Positions 1 to 7,605 of a stretch of DNA of 64,000 bases are shown here, piece after piece. A program made the translations under genes and the position numbers. The notes under the pieces were generated by a model that worked only from the letters and a program-made list of their open reading frames with translations, was not told the origin of the DNA and did no database searches. Location: contig NZ_LMNG01000001.1 in assembly GCF_001423295.1 (NCBI RefSeq), forward strand, positions 62,829 through 126,828. Reading direction: 5' to 3'. Each line of letters begins with the position of its first letter. Position 1 is the stretch's first letter. Source of the DNA: Methylobacterium sp. Leaf112. GTDB lineage: Bacteria > Pseudomonadota > Alphaproteobacteria > Rhizobiales > Beijerinckiaceae.

Positions 1-306
1 GGCGAGGATCTCCTGTTCGGTTCCCTCCAGGCACGAGACGCAGCCGAGCAGGTTCGGGAAGCTCTTGAGGTAGCCGTGCCGCTCCAGATGCGCCCGGCTC
101 ATCACCGGCGGGAACCGGAACACCTCGGTGTCCGCCTCGCGCTTGGACGAAATCAGCGCGGTCAGGGCCTCCACCACCGATTCGTAGGCGCCGGTCCGGG
201 CGTAGACGCCCTGCGCGTCCATGGGCCGGAACATCGTGTCGAACAGGGCGTCGAGGGGATCCGTGGCCGGGGGCGAGGCCGGGGCGCGGCCGACATTCAT
301 GTTCAT
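1..306 (-). CDS. amino acid--[acyl-carrier-protein] ligase, N-terminal part (cut by window edge)
   Basis: These are the first 102 codons of a class II aminoacyl-tRNA-synthetase-like protein that charges a carrier protein, not tRNA. The visible part has the stretches VYARTGAYESVV, FRFPPVMSR and YLKSFPNLLG. From memory they match the Bradyrhizobium aa:CP ligases (the Bll0957 type), which load glycine or alanine onto the phosphopantetheine arm of a small carrier protein. The catalytic motifs lie beyond the left edge. There are two in-frame ATGs, at 306 and 300. The gene lies 55 bp downstream of the acyl-CoA-dehydrogenase-like gene on the same strand, and a carrier protein is encoded divergently at 1880. 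That three-gene set supports the assignment. Substrate specificity cannot be read from this fragment. Confidence 0.85.
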   Translation of the reverse strand, partial: MNMNVGRAPASPPATDPLDALFDTMFRPMDAQGVYARTGAYESVVEALTALISSKREADTEVFRFPPVMSRAHLERHGYLKSFPNLLGCVSCLEGTEQEILA

Positions 307-361
307 GGGACTCGACTTTCGCGAAAGGCGGATTCGGCGGGAGGGCGACGGGTCTCGACGA

Positions 362-1564
362 TCAGTCGCGCAGGGAGGCGGCGACGGGCGCCATCAGGGT
401 GGCGGTGGCGAGGTTGGCGACGATGCGGTCGTTGTGGATCATGATCGGCGCGGACAGCACGTCGCGCAGGTGCCGGCCGATGGCGAAGTCGCCGTCCTCC
501 CGGTAGCCGGCGAGGCCGTTGGCCCGCATGGCGCTCATCACCGTCGAGACGGCGAGTTCCGAGACCTCGACCTTGAGCATCGTGATGGCGGTCTGGAAAT
601 CCAGGGCCGAGAGGGCGGCGGGATCGCCGGTGGCGGCCTCGAACCGGTCGAGGCTCTGGCCGATGAGCGCGCGGGCCTGCTTCAGGCCGGACACGGCGCG
701 GGTGTAGTGCAGGGCGCCGGGCGGGGCGACGCCGCCGGCCCCCCGCATGGCCGTGCGGGTGAAGGCCTGGGCCTTGTCGACGGCCCCGGCCGCGATGCCC
801 GTCCAGGCGCTCGACCACAGGATGTGGGAGACCGGCGTCATGGTCTGGCTGTGGACGTCGGCGTAGCGGGCGGCGAGCACCTGCTCGGCCCGGCCGCGGG
901 CGAGGAGGCGGAACCCGCTGCTGCAGGTGCCGCGCATGCCGAGCGTCTGCCAGCCGCCGAGGCGTTCCAGGGTGTAATCGGCCTTCAGGAAGACGCACAG
1001 CACCTGGTCCGACGCGGCGGCCTCGTCCGTCCGGCGCGCGACGGTGACGATGCCGTCGGCCTGCGCTCCGTAGGAGATCACCGTAGCGGCGCGGTCGAGG
1101 ACGATGTCCTCGCCGTCCCGCGCCACTGCGGCCGCCGAGACACGGACGTTGCCGCCGTTGTTTCCCTCGGTGGTGGAGGACGCCATGAGCAGCTGCTCGC
1201 TGGCGATGCGGCGCATCACCGCCTCGACCCAGGCCGCGCCGCGGCCGTGGCGGACGAGGCAGGCCACCTTGGTCTGGTGCATGGCGAAGATCATCGCCGT
1301 GGAGGCGCAGGCGCGTCCGAGGGTGTAGCAGATGTCGGCGAGCGCCTGCATCGAGGCGCCCTCGCCACCGAGATCGATGGGGATCGCCGCACCGAGCAGG
1401 CGGTGCGTCCGCATGGCGTCCCGGGCTTCGTCCGGAAAGCGGCCCTCGCGGTCCACCGCCTCCGCGTGGGCGGCGGCCACGGCCGCCACGGCGGCGGCCC
1501 GGGCCTGCAGATCGGCGGCCTCGCCCACGGCCCCGGCGGACATCGCTCCTTGCTGGATCGTCAT
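362..1564 (-). CDS. acyl-CoA-dehydrogenase-like flavoprotein of the carrier-protein ligase cassette
   Basis: This 400-residue protein has the three-part acyl-CoA dehydrogenase layout: an N-terminal helical domain (about 1-120), a middle beta domain (about 125-215) containing TLGMRGTCSSGF, and a C-terminal helical domain (about 235-375). The start at 1564 is preferred because GAGG lies 6 bases upstream; ATGs at 1570 and 1582 are less well placed. The end of the protein reads SAPIMIHNDRI where classical family members have a Tyr-Glu-Gly segment carrying the catalytic base. It may therefore act differently, perhaps on an aminoacyl thioester on the neighbouring carrier protein (inference). It sits first in a two-gene operon with the ligase. 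Confidence 0.8.
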   Translation of the reverse strand: MTIQQGAMSAGAVGEAADLQARAAAVAAVAAAHAEAVDREGRFPDEARDAMRTHRLLGAAIPIDLGGEGASMQALADICYTLGRACASTAMIFAMHQTKVACLVRHGRGAAWVEAVMRRIASEQLLMASSTTEGNNGGNVRVSAAAVARDGEDIVLDRAATVISYGAQADGIVTVARRTDEAAASDQVLCVFLKADYTLERLGGWQTLGMRGTCSSGFRLLARGRAEQVLAARYADVHSQTMTPVSHILWSSAWTGIAAGAVDKAQAFTRTAMRGAGGVAPPGALHYTRAVSGLKQARALIGQSLDRFEAATGDPAALSALDFQTAITMLKVEVSELAVSTVMSAMRANGLAGYREDGDFAIGRHLRDVLSAPIMIHNDRIVANLATATLMAPVAASLRD

Positions 1565-1879
1565 GGTCATCCTCGAAAGCATTCCGCTTCCGAGCCTTCC
1601 GCCCGCAAGCATTCCGGTTCAGTCACGGCACGTGCCACGGAACCCGAGGGCCCAACGTGCTGTCCGGCACGGGATGCAGCAATATAGGGAAGACATTAAG
1701 GCGCGCTTATTTGTGGAAGCGAAATCGGAACCCTGAGGATATGATTAAAATTAACGCCAATAACGCTCGGATTCGACCGAACGTTGACCGGCGCTGGGCG
1801 GCGATCCAAAGATGCTGGACGACCGTCGCGGTTGCGTGGCCTCTGTGCGCGGACCCGGCTTCAACATGGACGCATCGTC
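1565..1879. promoter_or_regulatory. divergent promoter region between flavoprotein and carrier-protein genes
   Basis: This 315-bp intergenic stretch separates two divergently transcribed genes. Positions about 1678-1775 are clearly AT-richer than the surroundings, including GATTAAAATTAACG near 1742. That is where promoters for both directions are likely. I cannot name an operator or exact -35/-10 boxes. Reading frames through it look non-coding. Confidence 0.45.
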
Positions 1880-2149
1880 ATGAGCCCTGCTTTGGATACC
1901 ATTAACTATACAGATCGGACCATGTACCTCGCCAAGGGTATCCTGGCGCAGCAGTCGCAGGCGCGGGATTTCCAGCCCGAAGACCCCCTCGTCGACGTGG
2001 GGCTCTCGTCCCTCGACCTCGTCAACCTGATGATCGCCGTCGAGGCGGAGTTCGACATCATGATCCCGCCGGCGCAGCTGAACCCGAAGAATTTCTACTC
2101 CGTCGGGTCCATCGCCCGCATGATCGAGACGGTCAGCGCCCGCGCCTGA
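1880..2149 (+). CDS. acyl/aminoacyl carrier protein
   Basis: This 89-residue acidic protein has the phosphopantetheine attachment motif GLSSLDLVNL. Ser44, just before Leu-Asp, is the expected modified residue. It is the likely acceptor for the aminoacyl group made by the ligase encoded at the left edge. I chose ATG 1880 because it gives a normal carrier-protein length; the frame runs on upstream to 1784, but that extension is Arg-rich and unlike the family. The ribosome binding site is weak. The gene is divergent from the flavoprotein and ligase genes and ends 31 bp from the convergent gspF stop. No phosphopantetheinyl transferase is present nearby. Confidence 0.85.
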   Translation: MSPALDTINYTDRTMYLAKGILAQQSQARDFQPEDPLVDVGLSSLDLVNLMIAVEAEFDIMIPPAQLNPKNFYSVGSIARMIETVSARA

Positions 2150-2179
2150 TCCCGGCGCTTCCCGGGGCCGGTCCTTCCG

Positions 2180-3394
2180 TCATTGCGCGAGGTCGCCGAC
2201 GCTGAGGATCGCGCTCATCACCGAGATGATCAGGCCGCCGATGAGGCCGCCGATGGTAACGGTGACGAGGGGCGTCAGCAGGGCCAGCAATCGGTCGATC
2301 TGCTCGCGGGTCCGGGTCTCGTGCATCTCGGCGGCGTGGAGCAGTACGGTGCCGAGGCGGTTCACCTGCTCGCCGCTGGCGATGAGGTTGAGGGTGGAGG
2401 CGGCGTAGGGGCGCAAGCCCGCGAGGCCGGAGGCGAGGCTGCCGCCCTCGCTCAGGCGGCGCGAGGCCTGGGCCAGGGACTCGCGAAACAGGCCGTTGCG
2501 CGCCAGCGGCCGGGTGGCCGCCACAGCGTCGGGAATCTGCACCTCCGCTTCGAGGAGCGTCCCGAGCACCCGACAGATGCGGCCGAGTTCGGCGCCGACC
2601 ACGATCTCCCGCACGATGGGCAGGCTCAGGGCCGTCCGCGAGCGGAAGGCCGCGAAGGCGGGATTCGCCCAGAACTTCGCCAGCAGCGCCCCCGTCACGA
2701 ACACGCCGCCGAGGAGGACGGGCCACCACGCGGCCAGGGCGTCGCCGAGGGCGGACGCGGCGCGGATCGCCAGGGGCGCGGGCTTGCCGGTGCCGTCGAA
2801 CAGGGGGGCCAGGGCCGGCACCAGAACGCCGATCACCATGGCCAGCGTGCCGATCGCCATGAGAATGAGGATCGCCGGGTAGACCATCGACGAGGTGAGG
2901 TGGCGGCGCACGGCGTCGCGCCGCTCCAGGGACGCCGTGAGGCTGGAGAGGACGCCCACCAGGGTGCCGGTCGCCTCGCCGGCCCGCACGGCGTCGATCA
3001 TGTCGGGCGGGAAGGCCTGCGGGTGCGCGCTCATCGCCCGCGACAGCGCGGCGCCGGCCATCACCCGCTCGAGGAGATCGGACAGGACGGGGCGGAGCGC
3101 CCCGCTCGCCTGCCGCTCCACGAGGCGCAGGGCCCGGTCGACGGTGAGGCCGGCACCCAGCAGGGTCCCGAATTCCTTGAGGAAGCCGATGCGGCCGGCA
3201 TCGTTGATGCGGTCGCGCCCGAACAGGTCGCGGCGCCAGAACGGAACGCCTCCGGCGGCGGCCGGCGCGATCTCGAACACCTGCAGGCCGTCGTTGCGCA
3301 GGGCGGACACCGCGCGCTCGCGGCCCTCCGCCTCGATCCGGCCCGTGCGCAGGCGCCCGTCGGGGGCGTAGGCCTTGTAGGCGAAGGCCGGCAT
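2180..3394 (-). CDS. gspF: type II secretion inner-membrane platform protein GspF
   Basis: GspF is the polytopic platform protein that couples the cytoplasmic ATPase GspE to pseudopilus assembly. The 404 residues match the family length. Two GspF repeats (about 68-190 and 270-390) are present, with membrane spans near 171-196, 222-245 and 375-398. The N-terminus MPAFAYKAY is typical. The ATG shares one base with the gspE stop (TGATG), so the two are translationally coupled. Confidence 0.93.
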   Translation of the reverse strand: MPAFAYKAYAPDGRLRTGRIEAEGRERAVSALRNDGLQVFEIAPAAAGGVPFWRRDLFGRDRINDAGRIGFLKEFGTLLGAGLTVDRALRLVERQASGALRPVLSDLLERVMAGAALSRAMSAHPQAFPPDMIDAVRAGEATGTLVGVLSSLTASLERRDAVRRHLTSSMVYPAILILMAIGTLAMVIGVLVPALAPLFDGTGKPAPLAIRAASALGDALAAWWPVLLGGVFVTGALLAKFWANPAFAAFRSRTALSLPIVREIVVGAELGRICRVLGTLLEAEVQIPDAVAATRPLARNGLFRESLAQASRRLSEGGSLASGLAGLRPYAASTLNLIASGEQVNRLGTVLLHAAEMHETRTREQIDRLLALLTPLVTVTIGGLIGGLIISVMSAILSVGDLAQ

Positions 3395-5136
3395 CAGACC
3401 AGCCCCTCGAACACGCGGCCGATCTCGTCGAGGGTGGTCTCGCCGGACATCACGCGGGCGCGGGCGGTCTCCGCCAGGGTGGCCATGCCGGAGGCGCGGG
3501 CCTGCGCCACGAGGCGCTGCTCGTCGGCGCCCTCCGCGATGAGGGTGCGCAGGGGGGTGTCGAGGGTCATGATCTCGGAGACCACCATGCGGCCGCGATA
3601 GCCGGTGCCGTTGCAGGCCGCGCAGCCCCGGGCCCGCTTCAGGGTCGGGGGCGCGGCGGTGTCGAGGCCGAGCCGCAGGCAGGCCTCGGGCGAAGCCGGC
3701 TCGTCCGCCGCGCAATCGGCGCAGACCCGGCGCACGAGGCGCTGGGCGATGACGCCGTTCAGGGTCGCGGCGATGAGGAAGCGCTCGACGCCCATGTCCA
3801 CGAGGCGCGTGACCGTGGCGGGGGCCGAGTTGGTGTGGAGGGTCGAGATCACGAGGTGGCCGGTGAGCGCGGCCTGCACGGCGATGCGGGCCGTCTCGCC
3901 GTCACGGATCTCCCCGACCATGACCACGTCGGGGTCCTGGCGCAGGATCGAGCGCAGGGCCGCCGCGAAGTCGAGGCCGATGCCCGGATGGGCCTGGACC
4001 TGGTTGATCCCGGCCATCCGGTACTCCACCGGGTCCTCCACGGTGACGACCTTGAGGTGCGCGCCGCTGATGGCGCGCAGGGCCGCGTAGAGGGTCGTGG
4101 TCTTGCCGCTGCCGGTGGGGCCGGTGACGAGGACGAGGCCGTTCGGCCGCGCCGTCATGGCGCCGATCTCGGCGATGGCGGCGGCGTCGAAGCCGAGGCC
4201 GGAGAAATCGTCGACCCGGCGCGAGCCGTCGAGGACGCGCATCACCACGCTCTCCCCGTGCGCGGTGGGCAGGGTCGAGACGCGGATGTCGATGTCGTGG
4301 CCGCGATCGGGCACCTGCATGCGCCCGTCCTGGGGCAGGCGCCGCTCGGCGATGTTGAGGCCGGCCAGGATCTTCACCCGCGTGGTGAGGGCGAGCTGGA
4401 CGGATTTCGGCAGGCGCTCGGATTCGACGAGCACCCCGTCGACCCGGTAGCGCACCCGCACGTCCGTCTCCTCGGCCTCCACGTGGATGTCGGAGGCGCC
4501 GCGCGCGAACGCGTCGCGCACGAGGCGGGCGACGAGGCGCACGATGGGGGCTTGGCTCGCCACATCCTGCAGCCGGGCGAGGTCGTCGTCGAGGCCGGCC
4601 TCGGAATCCGGGGCGGCGTCGCCGTAGACGGCGCGATGGACGCGCTCGAAGGCGGCCGGTCCGACGATGCACAGGCGCACCCGCCGCTCGGTGAGATGCT
4701 CCAGGGCCAGCGCGATCTCGCTGTCGAACACGTCGACGGCCGCGACGACGAGCTCGTCCCCGTCGACCGCGATGGGCAACGCCCGGACGCGGGCGCAATA
4801 GTCGGCGCCGATCTCCGCCGGCAGGACGGGGGCGGCCGGCACCTCCTCGTCGCGCAGGAACGGCAGGCCCGTCGAGGCGGCGAGCGCCGAGACCAGGGTG
4901 GCCTCGTGGACGAGGCCGAGTTCGGTGAGCAGGATCGGAACCGGGCGCCGCCCCGGCAGGTCGAGGGCGGCGAACGCCCGCTCCAGGCCGGCGGCATCGA
5001 GCACCTGCATCTCGGCGAGGTCCGCGACGAACGCCCGGGCCGCATCCCGGGCCGCATCCCGGGCGTCGCGTTCGGGCGCCCGCCGGTCGGGCCGGGCGCG
5101 CCTCGGGCGGCGCTTTCCGGCCCAGATGTTCAGCAT
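3394..5136 (-). CDS. gspE: type II secretion ATPase GspE
   Basis: This 580-residue hexameric ATPase powers type II secretion from the cytoplasmic face. The N-terminal GspE domain (about 35-170) is followed by the ATPase core. Visible motifs are the Asp box SDIHVE (215-220), Walker A GPTGSGKT (339-346), VEDP (366-369), Walker B VVMVGEIRD (404-412) and the His box TGHLVISTLHTN (425-436). Four cysteines (472, 475, 505, 508) form the tetracysteine zinc site. The Arg/Ala-rich start contains a short repeat of Asp-Ala-Ala-Arg encoded by a 12-base repeat near 5040. It is transcribed divergently from gspL and is coupled to gspF. Confidence 0.95.
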   Translation of the reverse strand: MLNIWAGKRRPRRARPDRRAPERDARDAARDAARAFVADLAEMQVLDAAGLERAFAALDLPGRRPVPILLTELGLVHEATLVSALAASTGLPFLRDEEVPAAPVLPAEIGADYCARVRALPIAVDGDELVVAAVDVFDSEIALALEHLTERRVRLCIVGPAAFERVHRAVYGDAAPDSEAGLDDDLARLQDVASQAPIVRLVARLVRDAFARGASDIHVEAEETDVRVRYRVDGVLVESERLPKSVQLALTTRVKILAGLNIAERRLPQDGRMQVPDRGHDIDIRVSTLPTAHGESVVMRVLDGSRRVDDFSGLGFDAAAIAEIGAMTARPNGLVLVTGPTGSGKTTTLYAALRAISGAHLKVVTVEDPVEYRMAGINQVQAHPGIGLDFAAALRSILRQDPDVVMVGEIRDGETARIAVQAALTGHLVISTLHTNSAPATVTRLVDMGVERFLIAATLNGVIAQRLVRRVCADCAADEPASPEACLRLGLDTAAPPTLKRARGCAACNGTGYRGRMVVSEIMTLDTPLRTLIAEGADEQRLVAQARASGMATLAETARARVMSGETTLDEIGRVFEGLV

Positions 5137-5288
5137 GACGAATGTCCGTTCTCGGGTGCCCCGGAGGAGGAGCCGTCGTGAGTCGCTCTTAAGCCGATAG
5201 AAACCGACGTTGGGTTAACAACGTGTCTCCCGGAGCGGCCCCTCGCTTGCGGATGCGATCGAAGGCGCGGTTCATGGAGGCGGATCTC
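5137..5288. promoter_or_regulatory. gspE/gspL divergent promoter region with inverted repeat
   Basis: This 152-bp spacer lies between divergent secretion genes. It holds a perfect inverted repeat, ACGTTG-N6-CAACGT, at 5207-5224, with TTAA in its centre, and another TTAA at 5189-5192. The position suits an operator controlling both units, but the binding protein is unknown. Confidence 0.45.
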
Positions 5289-6374
5289 ATGGACACGGTG
5301 ACGCCCTCCGCACCCCTGCGGGCCGCCGGGTCGTCCGGCCGCCTCCCGGGGATCCGGGGCCGGCTCGCCGGCTGGGCCGCCCGCGCGGGCTTCGCCGAGG
5401 TCCGGTCGGACCGGCCCACGACGGGGATCCTCCTCAGTCCCGAACCCGGCGGCCGCACCCTCCTGCTCACCGACCGGCGCGGGCCGGAGCCCCGCACCTA
5501 TCGCCTCGACACGGACGCGGACGACTTCGCCGAGCGCCTGAGCGCGATCCGGGGCGGCGGCCGGGGGCTCGGCGCCAAGATCCTCCTCGATCCGGCGCAG
5601 TGCTTCGTCCGCACCCTGACCCTGCCGACGGCGTCCCTGCCGCGCATGCGCGAGGTGCTGGTGCAGGAACTCGAGGCGGCGACCCCATTCCGGGCCGAGG
5701 GCGTTTACAGCGACTGGTACGTCGAGGGCGAGGACGCCGCGACGCGGACCCTGCGCGTCCGCCACGTCGTCATCAAGCGCGCGCGGCTCGATCCGCTGCT
5801 GGCCGCCATGGGCCGGGCCGGCCTCGTGCCGGGTCCGGTCGCCGTCGGGCGCGCGGAGACGACCGCCATGCCGGTGGACCTCCTGTCGGGGGGGCGTCGG
5901 GCGATCCCGCCGCTGCTGCGCGGGCTCGGCCTCGGCGACCTCGCGCTCCTGGCCCTCGCGGGCCTGTTGCTGCTCGGCAGCCTCGTTCTCGTGCGGGACC
6001 ATCGCGGCGCGACGCTGGCCGCCCTCGACGATGCGATCCTGGACGCGCGGGGAGCCCCGTCCCTGCGCCGGGCCCCGCTTCCCGCCGGCGCCGCCGCGAT
6101 CCTGGCGGGTACGGCGGCTCGGCCGTCCCTCGCCCCGGTCTGGAGCGCCGTCGCCGACGCCCTGCCCGATGCGGTCTCGGCCGAAGCCCTGCGCCTCGAC
6201 GCGCAGGGGTTGACCCTGACGCTGCTGGTCCGGGACGCGACCGATCCGCTGCCCCGCCTGGCGGCCCTTCCGGGCTTCGGGCCCGCCGCGGTGCTGGACG
6301 CGCCCGAGGCTTCGGGCGCGCCGCGCCGGCTGACCGTGCGGCTTCCCCACCGGGCTCCGGAGCCGATGCCATGA
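5289..6374 (+). CDS. gspL: type II secretion protein GspL-like (PilN/PulL family)
   Basis: GspL is a bitopic inner-membrane protein that docks GspE through its cytoplasmic actin-like part and binds GspM. This 361-residue protein has a cytoplasmic domain with the PulL-like stretch ELEAATPFRAEGVYSDWYV, one membrane span at about 216-238, and a short periplasmic domain. The start at 5289 follows GGAGG by 8 bases; ATGs at 5223 and 5274 are less well placed. The stop overlaps the gspM start by 4 bases (ATGA). The family is divergent and the call rests on the stretch above plus neighbours. Confidence 0.8.
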   Translation: MDTVTPSAPLRAAGSSGRLPGIRGRLAGWAARAGFAEVRSDRPTTGILLSPEPGGRTLLLTDRRGPEPRTYRLDTDADDFAERLSAIRGGGRGLGAKILLDPAQCFVRTLTLPTASLPRMREVLVQELEAATPFRAEGVYSDWYVEGEDAATRTLRVRHVVIKRARLDPLLAAMGRAGLVPGPVAVGRAETTAMPVDLLSGGRRAIPPLLRGLGLGDLALLALAGLLLLGSLVLVRDHRGATLAALDDAILDARGAPSLRRAPLPAGAAAILAGTAARPSLAPVWSAVADALPDAVSAEALRLDAQGLTLTLLVRDATDPLPRLAALPGFGPAAVLDAPEASGAPRRLTVRLPHRAPEPMP

Positions 6375-6925
6375 TCGCCGCCCTGTCCGATCGCGTCTCC
6401 GGCTGGATGCCGCGCGCGCCCGTCCTCCTCGCCCTCGGGGCCCTCGCGGTCCTGGGGCTCGCCGTCGCCGGGCCGGTCTCCGAGATCCGCGAACTCGGGA
6501 ACGGGATCGCCGAGGCCCGCGACCGCCTGGCCCGCACCCGTGCGGCCGCCGCCCGGCCGGTCCCGTCGACGCCCTTCTCCGGGGTCGATGCGGACGCCGT
6601 GTCCGCCGCGTTCCGTGCCCGGATCGAGACCGCCATCGCCGGCCGCGCCGTCATCCTGGAGGATGTCACCGTGGTCCCGGATCCGGATCAGGTGCGGTTG
6701 CCGTTCCTGAACGCGGCCCTGCGCGGGACGGCCGAGGGGCTGCACGGCGTCCTGGCGGAGCTGGACGGGGGGCTTCCGCGCGTGCGCACCGAGACGGCGG
6801 AGATCGCGGTCGCGAGCCCGGCCGATGCGGACGAGGAGCGGCCGACCCTCCTGCGCCTGTCGCTGACCGTGCGTGGGCTGCTCGCGCCCGCCGACGCGCC
6901 GCCCCGGCCGGAGACGGGCCGATGA
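6371..6925 (+). CDS. gspM: type II secretion protein GspM-like
   Basis: This 184-residue bitopic protein has one N-terminal membrane span (about 14-36), then a coiled-coil-prone segment (EIRELGNGIAEARDRLART) and a small periplasmic domain. That is the GspM layout; GspM stabilises GspL. It overlaps gspL by 4 bases and the next gene by 4 bases, so all three are one operon. Sequence identity to the family is too low to read by eye; context carries the call. Confidence 0.75.
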   Translation: MIAALSDRVSGWMPRAPVLLALGALAVLGLAVAGPVSEIRELGNGIAEARDRLARTRAAAARPVPSTPFSGVDADAVSAAFRARIETAIAGRAVILEDVTVVPDPDQVRLPFLNAALRGTAEGLHGVLAELDGGLPRVRTETAEIAVASPADADEERPTLLRLSLTVRGLLAPADAPPRPETGR

Positions 6926-7569
6926 GGGCGCGCCTCGCCCCCCTGGCGTCGGCGCTGGCCGCGAGCCGTCCCGTCCCCCGGGCGCTCGCGGGCCTCGCGG
7001 GCCTCGCCGTGCTGGCCGCATGGGTCTGGCCCGCCGCCACCCTAGACGCCGGGCCCGTGGCAGCGCCCGCCGCGCCGGTCCGCCTCGCCGACAGCGGCGG
7101 CGCGCTCCATCGCCCGCTCTTCGATCCCGACCGCCGGGCCTGGACCGCGCGGGGTTCCCTGGCGGACCTCAGCCCCGCGACGCCGATCCGCTCCGTGCTC
7201 CGGGTGCGCGGCATCCTCATGAGCGACGGCAGCGGACGCGCCCTCATCGAGGAGGAGGGGGCGGGCCTTCCCGTCTGGCTCGCCCCCGGCGAGGGCCGCG
7301 CCGGGTGGGTTCTCGCCGCCGTGCAGGCCGAGCGCGTCACCGTGCGCCAGGACGGCCGCACCTACGATCTCGCGTTCCTCGGGGAGCCCGCGACGCTGCA
7401 GCCGCCGCGCCGCCGGCGGGCGCTGGACCGGGCGCCGCCCGAGGCCGTCGTGCTGGCCGAACCGGCACCGGCCGCACCGTCGTGGGTCGAGCCGCCCGCC
7501 CTCCGGCTCGCCCCCGAGGCGGTGCCGGCGCGCGTGCGCACGATCCCGATCACGCCGCCCCGGCCCTGA
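6922..7569 (+). CDS. GspC/GspN-like inner-membrane protein with HR domain
   Basis: This is a 215-residue protein with one membrane span (about 21-38) and a beta-rich domain at about 88-150 (VRGILMSDGSGRALI ... ERVTVRQDGRTYDL). The domain resembles the homology region of GspC or PilP, which contacts the N0 domain of the secretin. The last 60 residues are Pro/Ala/Arg-rich. There is no PDZ domain, as in short GspC-like proteins that are often labelled GspN. It closes the gspL-gspM operon with an ATGA overlap and faces gspD head-on. Confidence 0.65.
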   Translation: MRARLAPLASALAASRPVPRALAGLAGLAVLAAWVWPAATLDAGPVAAPAAPVRLADSGGALHRPLFDPDRRAWTARGSLADLSPATPIRSVLRVRGILMSDGSGRALIEEEGAGLPVWLAPGEGRAGWVLAAVQAERVTVRQDGRTYDLAFLGEPATLQPPRRRRALDRAPPEAVVLAEPAPAAPSWVEPPALRLAPEAVPARVRTIPITPPRP

Positions 7570-7605
7570 TCCGCACCGGGGGGCGCCGCTCCGCCCGATC
7601 CCGGG

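Noticed and set aside
221..1687. Long + strand frame opposite the flavoprotein gene
   Set aside because: Opposite-strand frames stay open in very GC-rich DNA. Its translation is Gly/Arg/His-rich with no family signal, while the minus strand encodes a clear flavoprotein.
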